A stretch of DNA of 64,000 bases from Glandiceps talaboti. Taxonomy: Eukaryota; Hemichordata; Enteropneusta; Spengelidae. Location of the stretch: the NCBI RefSeq assembly GCF_964340395.1, contig NC_135555.1:7234431-7298430 (forward strand). The letters are read 5' to 3'. The position numbers and the translations under genes were made by a program. This document shows positions 33,895-45,600 of this stretch, one piece after another; positions within the stretch are counted from its first letter, which is position 1, and each line of letters begins with the position of its first letter. Below the pieces are notes generated by a model. The model made no database searches. It was not told the origin of the DNA and saw only the letters and a program-made list of their open reading frames with translations.

Positions 33895-35975
33895 GAGTAA
33901 GAATGGGAACAAGAACAAGGATGGTGTAAATGAGTATATATAGTTAAAAGTCATAATGTCATTTGAATATTTTTGTTTTGTTGTGATGACCAAAATCATA
34001 AATATTTCTGAAAATTTGTTGGCAACATTATACATTTATTTTTTTCTAACATTACAGGAGAATGACACATTAAAAAAGCTTACTTTACAACAGGTACAAC
34101 AGGGCTTTACGCAACAACAGAGAAGACTCCATATCTGAGAACAAACAGGTTTTTGTCCTCGCAAATTGATGTCGCTTCTAACACCAATATTGACTCTCAG
34201 GTCCACACTCCGGAAACCTTCAATTGGTAAACTCTGAACGTGAATGCTGTCTCCTAAAGCCACTGATAAGCGATAAAGGTTGGATTTCTTCTTCACAACG
34301 TCTGGTTTGGAAAGCGATGCAACTGTATAATGAACAAATTTAAGAGTCGGGTAAGTACAGCTGCAACGCATTACAAATATACTAGCAACGAGTTCACTAG
34401 TGTTTGCGGTGATGTAGTTTATTTACAAACAATATGTTAATTTAGCAATTTTCTTTTTTTAAATTATCATTTTGTAATCAGTTTCGTGTTCACACTACAG
34501 GGATGGGGTCTCTATTTTCAACGTCACATTGTTAATGGCAAGGCGGACCGTAGTTTGACTGTCGCTTTGAATTGAATCAATATAAATGTTATTGTGTATG
34601 TTAGTCCATATGTAGTCTTGTCAGGAATATGTATCGCCGGAGTATTTTCTGACAAGTGGCCTGTAGAAGAGACATTTCGGTGTGGAAATGTGTGATCTAG
34701 CCCTGTATATGTTGGAATGTGTCCAGTAGTGGAGGGTAGTAACGTCACGTGACTTCTGACATAGCTATTGACAAAACTTGTTATCGTAATAAGGCCTAAT
34801 AAAATTGGTTCCGGTTACCCGAATCCACCTAGTTTTTCACATCGTCGCAAACCACGGCCTGTTTTACGGCAGTAAAAAACATAACTACCTGAACTAGACA
34901 CTCGCACATGAAAAAAAAATCTACCGACCCCACCTATTCTAAAATTGAGCGTAATCGGATCCACACATTATTTTTATGAGGCCTAACCATGTATAACTAC
35001 TTACTTCGATAGGGTACACCACTCTCATCATTTATAAAATGTAAATGGGCAATGGCTGATTTACCTGTTGCATCTTCGGCTGATAACAACAACAATCGAT
35101 TTGTGGTGAGAAAGGCCCTTCCTTTCGTCATTGGTGGCTTCTCTGTCGAGACAGCGCCATCTTCGTCGAGAAATGTGACACTTGTGTAGTAGATGTACTG
35201 CCCGTCAAGCAACAGTCGCTCACCCTCAAACAACAGGGCTAAGAAAGAAATATACTCGATAATAAGAAGTAGTGAATGGTCTAGCCATGGGCGAAATGAA
35301 CTTTGGCACAACAATTCATTTTCGTTTTGGTCAACCCGTATATGAGAACAGAGACCGTAAAAGCACCACTTGTATTGATCTCCTGCAGGTTTACATAGTG
35401 CGATTAGTTTTATGACTAGGAAACACATGTACAAGTTATAAATAATCTTAGTATAAGTTGGGCGTAAGCTGAGTTTAATTTACATTTTCGGGGAGGGGTA
35501 ATTTTTGTAGCATATTGAAAGGTGTTTGCAGTAGTCTACTTGAGAACGAAAAGATGACGATATCTTTTCAATACAGTGTGATACCCGTTGTGTGTTACTT
35601 ACTTGCAAGCATTTGTTCGTAGGTCATATAGTCATGATGTGCCTCATACTGACTGATCGCAGCCTGATACATCATATCAGCTTGGTCCCGGATGATATTG
35701 GTAAGCTTCATGTGACTTTTATGTAAATAGGTAAATTCATGAAACATTTGTCTAGTCAGGGGATCGAATATATCCTTGGATGGCTGGCGTTTTTGATGTT
35801 GTGGTTGCATGGTAACGACTTCTTGGATAGATTGATTATTATTCTCTTTGTTAACATTCACGTTTGGTGGTATTGGCTCTTTTTTGGAAATATTCGCCTT
35901 CCAGCTTGGGTCAACTGAAGTATCATCGCCTAATGTCCATGCCTGTGTAGGGTGAAATTGATTCAGTAGAAGCAT
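33309..35975 (-). CDS. GRAM-like domain protein with Cys cluster, function unknown
   Basis: Four exons: 35975-35603, 35238-35005, 34322-34084, 33596-33309 (TGA). Phases agree, giving 377 residues from the ATG at 35975. The first exon is polar and helical (ending HHDYMTYEQMLA). The second reads LLFEGERLLLDGQYIYYTSV and KGRAFLTTNRLLLLSAEDAT, the pattern of GRAM/PH-like domains (GERLL ... KGxxxLTxxRLL). The third ends SLLCCCVKPCCTCCK, a cluster suited to palmitoylation or metal binding. The fourth holds WGGDFIATESYNERCVTIGT and a helical tail. The start is uncertain: an acceptor-like CACAG at 35943 may mean an upstream exon. I cannot name a family beyond the GRAM resemblance. Confidence 0.75.
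33788..33893. repeat. (CAA)n/(GAT)n microsatellite
   Basis: Two long CAA runs separated by GATGATG units, in an intron of the GRAM-like gene. The poly-Asn frame is an artefact. Confidence 0.95.
34084..34322 (-). CDS. Cys-cluster exon of the GRAM-like gene
   Basis: The 239-nt exon (phase 1 to 0) ends WSLLCCCVKPCCTCCK, eight Cys within 13 residues. The first half, ASLSKPDVVKKKSNLYRLSV and onward, looks like beta-rich globular sequence. Confidence 0.75.
34866..34987 (-). repeat. Dispersed repeat, copy 2 (GATTACGCTCAAT family)
   Basis: Reverse-strand relative of 5678-5806, extending from GTTAGGCC through GATTACGCTCAATTTTAGAA to CAGGTAGTTATG. It lies in an intron of the GRAM-like gene close to the donor at 35005. 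Confidence 0.6.
35005..35238 (-). CDS. GRAM-like exon
   Basis: A 234-nt phase 1/1 exon with strong donor AA|GTAAGT. It carries the GRAM-like core: FEGERLLL, YIYYTSVTFLDED, KGRAFLTTNRLLLLS. An internal GTAAAT after GATGCAACAG is an alternative donor that would skip the last 23 codons in frame. Confidence 0.75.
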
Positions 35976-36310
35976 AAAAAGAAAGGACAGTGGGTATAAA
36001 TGCAAGACAAAGTCATTATCTTAATAAAACGAAAATGGTGAAAATGTGTTTTCTGTGCAGTTTTCCAGTCAGTGTCTACATATGCAAAGTATAAGAACAA
36101 ATTTGATGCATTTTTAATATGACAGCATCCTCCTTTAAATATCACGGTAAAATGTATCAAGCGCTACGTACATTTTGATGAAACCAGTTAGTTATTATGT
36201 ATTGTGGATTGATCAGGGTACCATGAGTTTCATTCTTCATTCATTTATTCATTTGTTCCTTCGCTCATTTATTCGTTCATTTATGAGAAGACGGAGTGAA
36301 AGAAAGAGAC

Positions 36311-36329
36311 ACGGACGGACGGACGGACT

Positions 36330-36409
<80 letters not shown>
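36311..36409. repeat. (ACGG)n-(ACAG)n microsatellite
   Basis: A short ACGG block runs into a pure ACAG array of about 20 units. Confidence 0.95.
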
Positions 36410-38552
36410 TAATGGGATAGAGGGGCGAGGAAGGGAATGGGAGAGAGGGGTGATCGCGAAATTATTACAGAAAGCTAGGATTTGTCCATAGTAAATAGGA
36501 AAATCCCAAATATTCAAGGTTTGTGCTGGCATACAGGTGATAAGAGAACAAAATGTACATGATTTCTGTATTTTTCTCTTTTTATTGTTTTGTGTGTGAA
36601 AGATTAGCGAAGTTGACATATACTTAATATGTCTATAAATCAAATACTATGTATATGCATATCAAGCTGTCGTAAATATAGATGACAGAATGGCGTGTCG
36701 CTTTGTCCGTTGCTATAAGGAACGAGCGAGTTTCAAGCAAACGTAGCGGACACTACTTGAAATCTCAATCGTACCTGAATATGTTCAACCAGTGCTCATT
36801 CACGTTTTAGCTTTCAATATCAAGGTGTTCGAATTCGAGCCGTATAAACTACATACCTGGTTCTGTATCATAGAGAAATGATCATTGCAAAGTCACATCG
36901 CAAGCAGAAAGATTTTTGTCACTCACACTCCGACAAACGATGGAAAACAATACGACCAATCAATGTTTAGTATTCGAACTGAATCAAATGTGAACAAATA
37001 AACTTTCATGACACAGAAATCACGTGTGCATCAATATGATAGCACTGTGATGGTTACAAATTTACCGTCGTACACAAAACAGTTATGTCTAGATATGAAA
37101 GGAGACTGCTGAGTCCATAGACAAGATGGTGACGTGGTTGCATTGCCGTTCTGGCGAGCAAATACCTAAAGTTGATCTTGTCAAAAACCGTAAAAAATTA
37201 CAGCCAGAAGTCTCTTATATGATCGGGCCAATTTAAGCTTCTAAATGACTTACCTCGGAAGGACGTACAGTCGTCATCTTTTCACTGTTTTTCAAGATTT
37301 TTCATAAAACGTCGATAGGCTGTAACTTATTTTTTTTTTACAACAGCAAACCCCAATACACCTGTTAGTATCAATCGACGATGAAACTTCCCCCCAGGCA
37401 TATCACTATCACGTAGACCCGCTGTCATTATTTGGCTTTTTGAATTGTTGACTGTCCTCCCACCGGATTAGTATTTACATAATGAAAGTCAATGACATCA
37501 AAAAGTTGACAGAAAAGAAAACAGTGTTTAATTGTGAAGCAAAATTGTAGTAATAATTCTACGCCCTCGACAGAAACTGTTAATTACTCGTCACATCCAC
37601 GAGAAGGTTTCTCAAACACTGTCCGTTTAGATAGGTAGTGATATGGTTTCTTTAAACTAACACTCAGTTTTGGCAAACATCCACCACGCCGTCTATAAGG
37701 TTAAAACTTGCACGTAATGAGGTCCCCGCAATCGTTTATCGTGTGTTGAATATCCACTTCGAGGTATATATTATCGATCGGTACTTTAACAGACTAACTC
37801 AGGAGTCACATATTTGGCATTACATTGTTAGTAAATGTCAGATCGATGGAAACTCGTCACAACAATGGGCTCATGACAAAACAAGGGGAAACAGGTTGTA
37901 GCTTGAAAACCTTTTAAGAAGTTGTGATAAATCATGCCTTGTGTTAACATTTTAATGACAATGGCGGCGTTTTTTAACATATAGAAAAGCACTACCGTGG
38001 CTGCTGTAAAGCTTTCATATCTAAAGCCCCTGAATCCATGTCCCATCGAAGAATCTTCAACAATTTCAAATTCTGTGTAAGTCTGCGTTCTCTGGATTGG
38101 TCTGTGTTTTCCCGACTTCAATTAATATTTTCAATTCCTTGTTGAGAAAAAAGAGATAGAATTGTAACCATAGTTCGGTGGTGGTTACACGGGATTCGGA
38201 CGCTCGAAGCAAAATCTGGAAAAAATTTTAGGCCCACTTCACCAAAACCGAAATGACCCTATAGAAGGAAAATTATCCACAGTACGCTACACCAACGATA
38301 CTCGATAGGATGGGACTCAACGCTAAAACTAGTGGTCACTGCCGGCGGCTCACATAGTATCGGGTTTATGGATGCACAGCTTGTTCTCTATCATATATCA
38401 TAATTGATTGCCAAGGTAGCCTTAGGGCGTGTTCGTTCTAACAGTGGAAAGCCTGTGTTCCTCTAACGTTATCTTACACAATACACATATCCATGAATAT
38501 TTTGCAAAAAGGGAGCACTGTTACGATCTCGTGGTTGAGGGGCAGACAACAG

Positions 38553-38554
<2 letters not shown>

Positions 38555-38608
<54 letters not shown>

Positions 38609-38610
38609 CT
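38555..38610. repeat. (CAA)n microsatellite
   Basis: About 18 pure CAA units; the poly-Gln frame is an artefact. Confidence 0.95.
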
Positions 38611-39146
38611 TTTATCAAGTTTTGATGATAAAAGTAGAACCATGACTCGGATGCCAAAATCTATCAATTTAATCGTTTGTTTGTTTGTTGACGGGTTGTG
38701 TTATCACTTATCTTATTTAGCGATCGACGACTAGTTGTTTAAATCGACGACTTGCTTGAATCTATATTATCGTCATGATATAACCACGCTCTCGAGCTGA
38801 CGACAGGTGTAATTTATTTTTGCTTTCTTTATATTTAGTTCTTTCACATTTGCTCGGTTATTTTACTGTTTTCTTCCATTTTTCTTTTGTCACATTTCTA
38901 TGTCAAATCTTTCTCTTTCCTAAAATATAGGTCAAATATCTTCCAGATCTTTCCCTTTTTTGCCAGGATTCAGTCCCCCACCCCCACCCCCAGCAAACCC
39001 ACGACCAACTTGACCAACTAACTGCCAGTAACCCCGTTGAATCGTATAACTATTGTCTCGTACGATCATGAACTGTACACGGTCCATTTCATTGCAATAC
39101 AGATATTCACGACATACATGTTGACACTGGCTTTGAGAATTCCGCT

Positions 39147-39256
39147 CTTTGGTGGTGCTCTACTGCCGTGTATGATGTCTTGAACAAATTGTGTATTGGT
39201 TGCTTGAGACTCACGGCTTTGACGAAAGCGTATAGCAAAGAGCGCCATCAACGTTT
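39147..39256. mobile_element. Degenerate MITE of the ACGTTGGTGGC family
   Basis: CTTTGGTGGTGCTCTAC at the left and the complement of AGAGCGCCATCAACGTTT at the right form an imperfect terminal inverted repeat about 110 bp apart. Confidence 0.4.
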
Positions 39257-39843
39257 CGTGATTTTTTTATCGGTCCGTTCCAAGTCCTACGTCACACAGC
39301 TGAAGGTTCGGACCTACTAATGTGATAACATGTTAAAATAGCCCATGTAGAAATGGTTTGTAAGCTGTAAACGTTCCGAACAAAGTTCTCTGTCAGTGGA
39401 TATGCATGTGACTGTGTCAGAAGCCGAATAAACACAAACTCTAACATATATAGTAAAGCCCGGCCCTATTATGTTCTTGAGGTATTATCCGTCCCATATA
39501 AAGTCAAATTCATATTACTTTTGTTTTACTGACCCTACATGTTTTGTAAAGATATGTAATCGGACCGACTCTGTTTATTTTTGATTGGTTTTAGGCCAAA
39601 GATTAGTATATTGTTTCTCACAAGACCCAGTTTTTATAAAAGCTCCTGATCCTGTAAGTAAACTGGCCATGCGCCATGTCATTTAAAACCTTGAACTCCG
39701 TTCGCTTATGAACAGGAATGCCAATGCAAACTAAGCAGTGCGTACTGGTTGGATATGGTCTGATTTCTTAGTATAACTTAAAGTGCATGGAAAAATCAAA
39801 AAACAAAAAAAAAGGAAATTCAAATTTCCAACTCGCCTCCCTA

Positions 39844-39844
<1 letters not shown>

Positions 39845-39937
<93 letters not shown>
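39845..39937. repeat. (CAT)n microsatellite
   Basis: About 31 uninterrupted CAT units. The poly-His and poly-Asp frames are artefacts. Confidence 0.97.
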
Positions 39938-39938
<1 letters not shown>

Positions 39939-41112
39939 ACCAAGCAAATTTCTTGAGCCCGAAATGGCACACACGGATAAAAAATAAAAATGCGCCGATT
40001 GTTATTTTTGTGTGCAAATTTCACAATGGCGTGGCCTAGATCAAACACTGGTTTGGGACTCACCAAATATGACCATTAACTGATCATAACTGATCATGAT
40101 CATTCTATCTTGAGGAGGAATGGGTATAAAAACAAGATTTGTGGCACGTAATATGTATCAGAATAATAGAAGATACCATCCATGATCACTCCTGTAATTT
40201 CTGTATTCTCCCTGTGAATACAATGGAAAAGAGCCTGTGCTCTCATCATTTTCAAAATGACATCAACATAGTCATCAGACACTATCATTTTAACCCATTC
40301 ATTTTCTACATGTCAATATTCCACCTTCACAAGGGGCTCTGACATGTAAATCAAGTATAGTGAAGTCCCTTTGTAAAATGAAATCCTGAAAACTACATAG
40401 AATGTACATGAATTACATACTACATTGTATCAAAAATAGTAATGTGATAAGAACTTAATACCATTGACTGCTATATTGTATAAAGCATAGTTGAATAAAG
40501 TTATGGTTTCCTAATTAGCTGCCACTATTGAAATACGTATATGTAACTAATGTGACAAACCCCACACTACCTCCCATTAAATTGACATTTCAGTAAAAGT
40601 AAACTCAATTTTAGACTTTTTTTACCTAAAATAGGCATACCTCATTTTAGATATATACAGGCTGAAATCAACACTGTGAATAAGCAATAGAGAAACTAAA
40701 TCCCCTTCCCAACCAAAAGTTTGATTGGATATTTATTTTTACTTAGGTAAAACTTTACCCAAACCGATCACTGTAACCATGGAAATAAAAGTACTTTAAC
40801 CTCATTGTAACCATGACCTTCATGACCTTACATCAGTGTCGATTTATTTTATAGTGAGCAACCAATATGAATATCGATATTGTCTTAGATTATTTGTTTA
40901 CTTTTTCCTATCAATTCATTTTGTCACTGGTAGCTGTGTTATACACTTGCTAAGGATATACATAATGACTGAACGCTTTCTTGTTTGCAATCATTTGGAA
41001 TGTTGATTTACAAACAAACAAACAAGCAGTTCAAAGTTTTCAGCATTGAGCTTTCTGTCTGTGTTGGTCGGACGATCCTCATCAGAATGGCAAATTCCAT
41101 AGCTACAACTGA

Positions 41113-41126
41113 CCACTAGGTGGCAG
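41113..41126 (+). promoter_or_regulatory. CTCF-like motif 1
   Basis: CCACTAGGTGGCAG fits the generic CTCF core (CCASYAGRKGGCRS) at every position. It lies between the minus-strand GRAM-like gene and plus-strand CHMP1B. Confidence 0.45.
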
Positions 41127-41185
41127 TATAATCTGTCTTGGTCGAAGATCCTCATCAGAATGACAATTTTTTTAGTTACAGCTGA

Positions 41186-41199
41186 CCACTAGGTGGCAG
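41186..41199 (+). promoter_or_regulatory. CTCF-like motif 2
   Basis: Identical to motif 1 and in the same orientation, 73 bp downstream, within the second copy of the tandem duplication. Confidence 0.45.
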
Positions 41200-41830
41200 T
41201 CTAATCTGTCTTCTCAGATATCGTTGACTTCTTTACCGACTAAATGCTATATATTTACCTTTTTAACTGCATGGCAGACATTTCCTCAGCCTTCTCTTGA
41301 TAGCATACGAACAAAGAGTTGTTAATTTGACGTAGATAACTTTAAATCTATAATTTCGTTAAAAACTCCGAATTCCTGCAGGAAGTGTACAAGAACATCG
41401 GATCCTCCTGCAGTGTATACTAGCTGTGATTGCTGGAACAATTCCAATTTATTGTTATATTTCATATGAGAATATTATTCTCACGGCTTTCATTAACATT
41501 TGTCATGATAACATGTACAGTATTGAATACAATGTAATTACGCGTCAATTAGCCACTAATAAAGCTCCAAGTAATTAAGTCAAGTTGGGTCACTGAAGTC
41601 ATAGTCTAGTTCCTGTACAATATCGTTACAATTCTGGAAGCTATTTGCAAAATATTCATTGCCATCCATTCATGATATTATCATTAGCAATTTAATGACT
41701 AAACTAAAAAGGAAAGTTATTCTTTAAACGAGTTGTTCTTTTAATACTGGAAGAATGGACATTTGTATCCATTGTGTGAAGTCCCATTGATCGTAGGTTG
41801 AATACGGTGGGTTATACTTCCGTGCTTTAA

Positions 41831-41874
41831 CCATGGATCTATTATTGGGATAATAGATCTATGCTTTAACCAAC
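41831..41874. repeat. Hairpin with TCTATTAT arms
   Basis: ATCTATTAT and ATAATAGAT form the stem around GGG. The outer ACCATGGATC and GATCTATGCTTTAACC resemble the other CATAGACC-family hairpins. Confidence 0.5.
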
Positions 41875-42660
41875 ACCAATAAAAAGACAGAATGCATTTC
41901 CCCACTACCTGCGTAGCACTCGATGAAACACGCAATAAATATATTCAACTTCTCAAGAATTTAATCTGTGCTGAATATGTATTGGTTTAATGAAATCTGA
42001 CTGAAATGTACGAGTTCTGCAGAGCGTACGCGAGCATAAACTTGTTAACCCATCTGCTTTTCTAAGTAGTAAAGGCTGCAATACTGACTGTATTTTTATG
42101 TTTGGATATCACACCAGGCTACATCATCGTAGATGTGTCTTACTAAAACTGAAGATCTCTCCATACACTGAACTGGCAAATCGATTTAGATCATTTATCT
42201 CTCTCACCTCTTTCTTGTGTGTCTTTGTTTATGTCCTTATTTTTGCATTCTCTTTTTTTAAAAGTTGTTTGGCATGCATAGGGAACTTACCGATACTCTG
42301 CTAGAGGTGTCTCTATTGAAAGGTGGAATTTTAGAATTTTCGATACAAGTCAAGACAAGATATGGCTGCCAGCGGGCATGCGCGCAAAAAATCACGTGAT
42401 AAACTCCTAGCCCCCTTCTGTTAACTATTAACGTTAATTTAACCACAGACGTGAGGTTTATCCGAGCAGAACACTTTTTTAATTTTTCTCGGATATTATC
42501 ATATTGATGACGTCATCAATCTATGTGTTCATGACCTCAAATTCAGGGCTCGTATCGTCACGGGGCTGCGTCAGTCATTCTTGTTTATTTGGTTCATATA
42601 TAGATCTTTCCAAAGGGTTTGGGATATTCTCCACCACTGGCACCAGATTGAACAACAAAG

Positions 42661-42679
42661 ATGTCTTCCCAGATGGAAA
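42661..42679 (+). CDS. CHMP1B: CHMP1B exon 1 (MSSQME...)
   Basis: A 19-nt coding stretch from ATG to donor A|GTATCC. It is supported only by homology to the conserved M-x-x-MEKHLFNLKF start and by the phase match with exon 2. The ATG context is AACAAAGATGT. Confidence 0.82.
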
Positions 42680-45600
42680 GTATCCTTTTATTCGCGAAAC
42701 CTTCGATGTTTGGAATCTTTTCGTTGTCGAAGACAGTGAGTGTACAGGTACAGAGAGTTCAGCCAATTAACAAGGCGTTGTCTTTCTTTTGTTCTCGACT
42801 ACTGTTTGTACTGCATGATTGTTACCGCGATGCACAGTGCAGTGTCAGTATTTGCCACACAACATTGATTGATAGATGCCTATTTAAAAGTCATGCTACC
42901 CACGCGCAGTCATATGTGTTAGAAACAGCTTCTCACGACAACCATCGAGTACGTGATATGAAAAACTTCGACATCTAAGCATTTTTAGGCGAGTTTCTCC
43001 AAAATTTCTAAATTTTCAAACATGAAAGATCGTCATTTTGTTGAAGTTGTCAAGCTGTAACGCGTTCACCATTTTGATTGTGCCACTGATTGTGAGTTAC
43101 GACATTTTCGATGGAGACATTTGTATCACAACTGAATTGATAAGGTTCAGTAGTGCTATAGGCATGGCAGAGTAGTGTCTGTCTGTATATCTGTCTGTCT
43201 GTGGATGTGTCTCTGTGTGTGTAAACAACTTCAAGAAAAAACCACTGGACCGATATTACCACGATATTTGGTGGGTATATTAATTACCTTCGGTGTCTAT
43301 TTGGGAAATTGTTCAAAATCAAATCAAGATGATCTTGTAACTGGTGTGTGATTTGGATCAAAAAATGCATTTTTGGTCAAAAACCTTAAACTCAAACAGT
43401 ACTCAGCAGATAGATCTGAAATTTGGTTGAAACGTTCTTGGAGGTGTTTAGATTAGGAATTGTTCATGATATGATGATCCCATGGTATGCAAATTAGGTA
43501 TAACAATGTGTCTTTTTGACCAAAAATCTTTAATTCCAAAACTACTGGGCAGATTGGGTTGAAATTTGGTTTGCCTTTTTGTCAGGGTGTTTAAATTAAG
43601 AATTGTTCATGACATGATCCCATCAGTGATATGCAAATTAGGCCTAAAAATGTGTATTTTGGTCAAAAATCTACAATTCCAAAATTATATATAGAGCAGA
43701 TTTGGTTGAAATGTGAAGGGAATGTTCTTAGTGGAATTTAGATTTAGAATGGTTCATGACATATGATTCCTACACTGATATGCAAATTAGGACTAAAATA
43801 TGTCTTTTTGGTCAAAAATCTCATTCCAAAACTACTGAGCAGATTAATTAGGTTGAAATTTGGTGAGAGTGTTCTTAGGGGTGCTTAGATTAAGAATTAT
43901 TCATGACATGATGATCCCATCAGTGATATGCAAATTAGGTCTAAAAATCTGGGTTTTTCATGCCGTGTACTCAGATGGGGCTATTGTATCACACATGTCA
44001 CATTCAAGATGTTTATATGTACATCTGCCTAGCAGGTGCGTAATAAAGCCGTGAAAAGAAATCAGTCAAAGAGAAATGTAGTCACTTTAAACATGACACA
44101 ACTGAGGAATTATGGATAATTTATCAATATTCCTGTAAAAATGGAAGGCTACCAATCCCCAGCTATATCCAGTAGCATAGCATTTGTATTTTACCAAACA
44201 ACATTTTTAAACCTACTCTACATTTCCATGGAAACAGCTATGCTATTATAGACAATTTTTGTTACAACAGATAGCATCTATTTATATATGCCAAAAACAA
44301 AACAAAAATTTCAAATCGTATGTCAAATCTTGGAAAAATAATCGGCATATTATTGTTATTTTTGCTACCATGGCAATGAATGTTCATAAATGACCATTTC
44401 TTTTGAATTCGGCATAACAAACTCTCTCATGTAGGGTGGTTAATATGCTAAGAAACTTGATTATTGTTAAAAATTATTATTATATAATATTATATTATAT
44501 AATTATATAATTATTTAATTATTATTTAAAGGTATGCCCCTCTGATAAATGACAATACTTTTTTATGTTGGATAAAGTTGCTTTAAAAACTGGTGGTGGG
44601 GGTCTTGTGAGTCACTATGGAACAGGGGAACATCAAATTATGGGGGATCAAAAGAAATTGATTGTCATTTATGGCATGTCAATTGGCTTACACTTTTACA
44701 TGGCACTGTCGCTTCCCCCTATCTATGTACAGAGGTATTTGCACCTCCTTAAATCTATGATCTTTGGTGTATTTTCCTTAATGCAGTATTTTAGAACATT
44801 TATTTAATCTGAAGTTTGCTGCCAAAAACTTGGAGAGGCAATCAAAGAAATGTGAAAAAGAAGAAAAAGCAGAAAAGATGAAGCTCAAACGGGTATAACT
44901 ATATATTTGTAACAAAACTGTACACACGCACATGTGCAAACACACACACACACACACACGTCACATAGAGTGGTGATGACTAGTCCTACAAGTGTACTGT
45001 ATTGAGTGGTGATGACTGAAGCCCTGCAAGTGTATACTGTATGGAGGGGTGATGACCTGCCCTACACGTGTACTGTATGGAGTGGTGATGACTGAAAAGC
45101 CCTACAAGTGCATTGTATGGAGTGGTAGTAACTGAAGCCCTACAAGTGTACTAACTGTATGGAGTGGTGATGCCTGAAGTCCTGCAAGTATACTGTATGG
45201 AGTGGTGATAACTCAGAAGCCATACAAGTGCAATATATAGAGTGGTGATGACTGAAGGCGTACAAGTGTACTCTAGGGAGTGGTAGTGACTGAAGCCCTA
45301 CAAGTGTACCAGGGGGGTGGGGGGAGGGGCCAATGCTGTCAACCCCAGACCCCATATAAGACCAACGTTGAACTCATGGTTGAACGATGGATGTAATGTT
45401 GGGCATGCGCAGTTAACGTAACAATGCATTATGGGGGCGATATCTAAAACCAAGCATTTCAGGGGGTGTGCATGCTATCTCAACCAGTGAATTAGCAGGG
45501 GAAAATTCCTGAATTTATTAAGGAGCTCCTTCCGGGACCCCATTTTAGACCAAACAAAATGAAAAATTGTGAAATGTAGACCCCATTTTAAACTCATTAG

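Larger units (their letters stand above)
41062..41206. repeat. 73-bp tandem duplication
   Basis: Two copies of a segment running from GATCCTCATCAGAATG through GACCACTAGGTGGCAGT to TAATCTGTCTT. The second copy differs by a T-rich patch. Confidence 0.88.
36006..42660. other. Gene-poor intergenic region
   Basis: No gene could be supported over 6.6 kb. It holds microsatellites (36311-36409, 38555-38610, 39845-39937), a degenerate MITE (39147-39256), a 73-bp tandem duplication with CTCF-like motifs (41062-41206) and a small hairpin (41831-41874). An open stretch near 38121-38000 on the minus strand (GHGFRGFRYESFTAAT before a weak GTAGTG donor) might be a 5' exon of the GRAM-like gene, but support is weak. 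Confidence 0.55.

Noticed and set aside
35942-36005. Leader-like N-terminus (YPLSFLFMLLLNQ) as a signal peptide for the GRAM-like protein
   Set aside because: The frame above the ATG at 35975 starts from a non-ATG codon and a CACAG acceptor occurs at 35943, so the hydrophobic stretch may be intronic; left unresolved.
37828-38121. Minus-strand open frame with GHGFRGFRYESFTAAT
   Set aside because: It could be a 5' exon of the GRAM-like gene, but the donor is weak and no homology supports it.
39731-40066. Poly-Asp and poly-His open frames
   Set aside because: They are products of a pure CAT microsatellite; no coding flanks.
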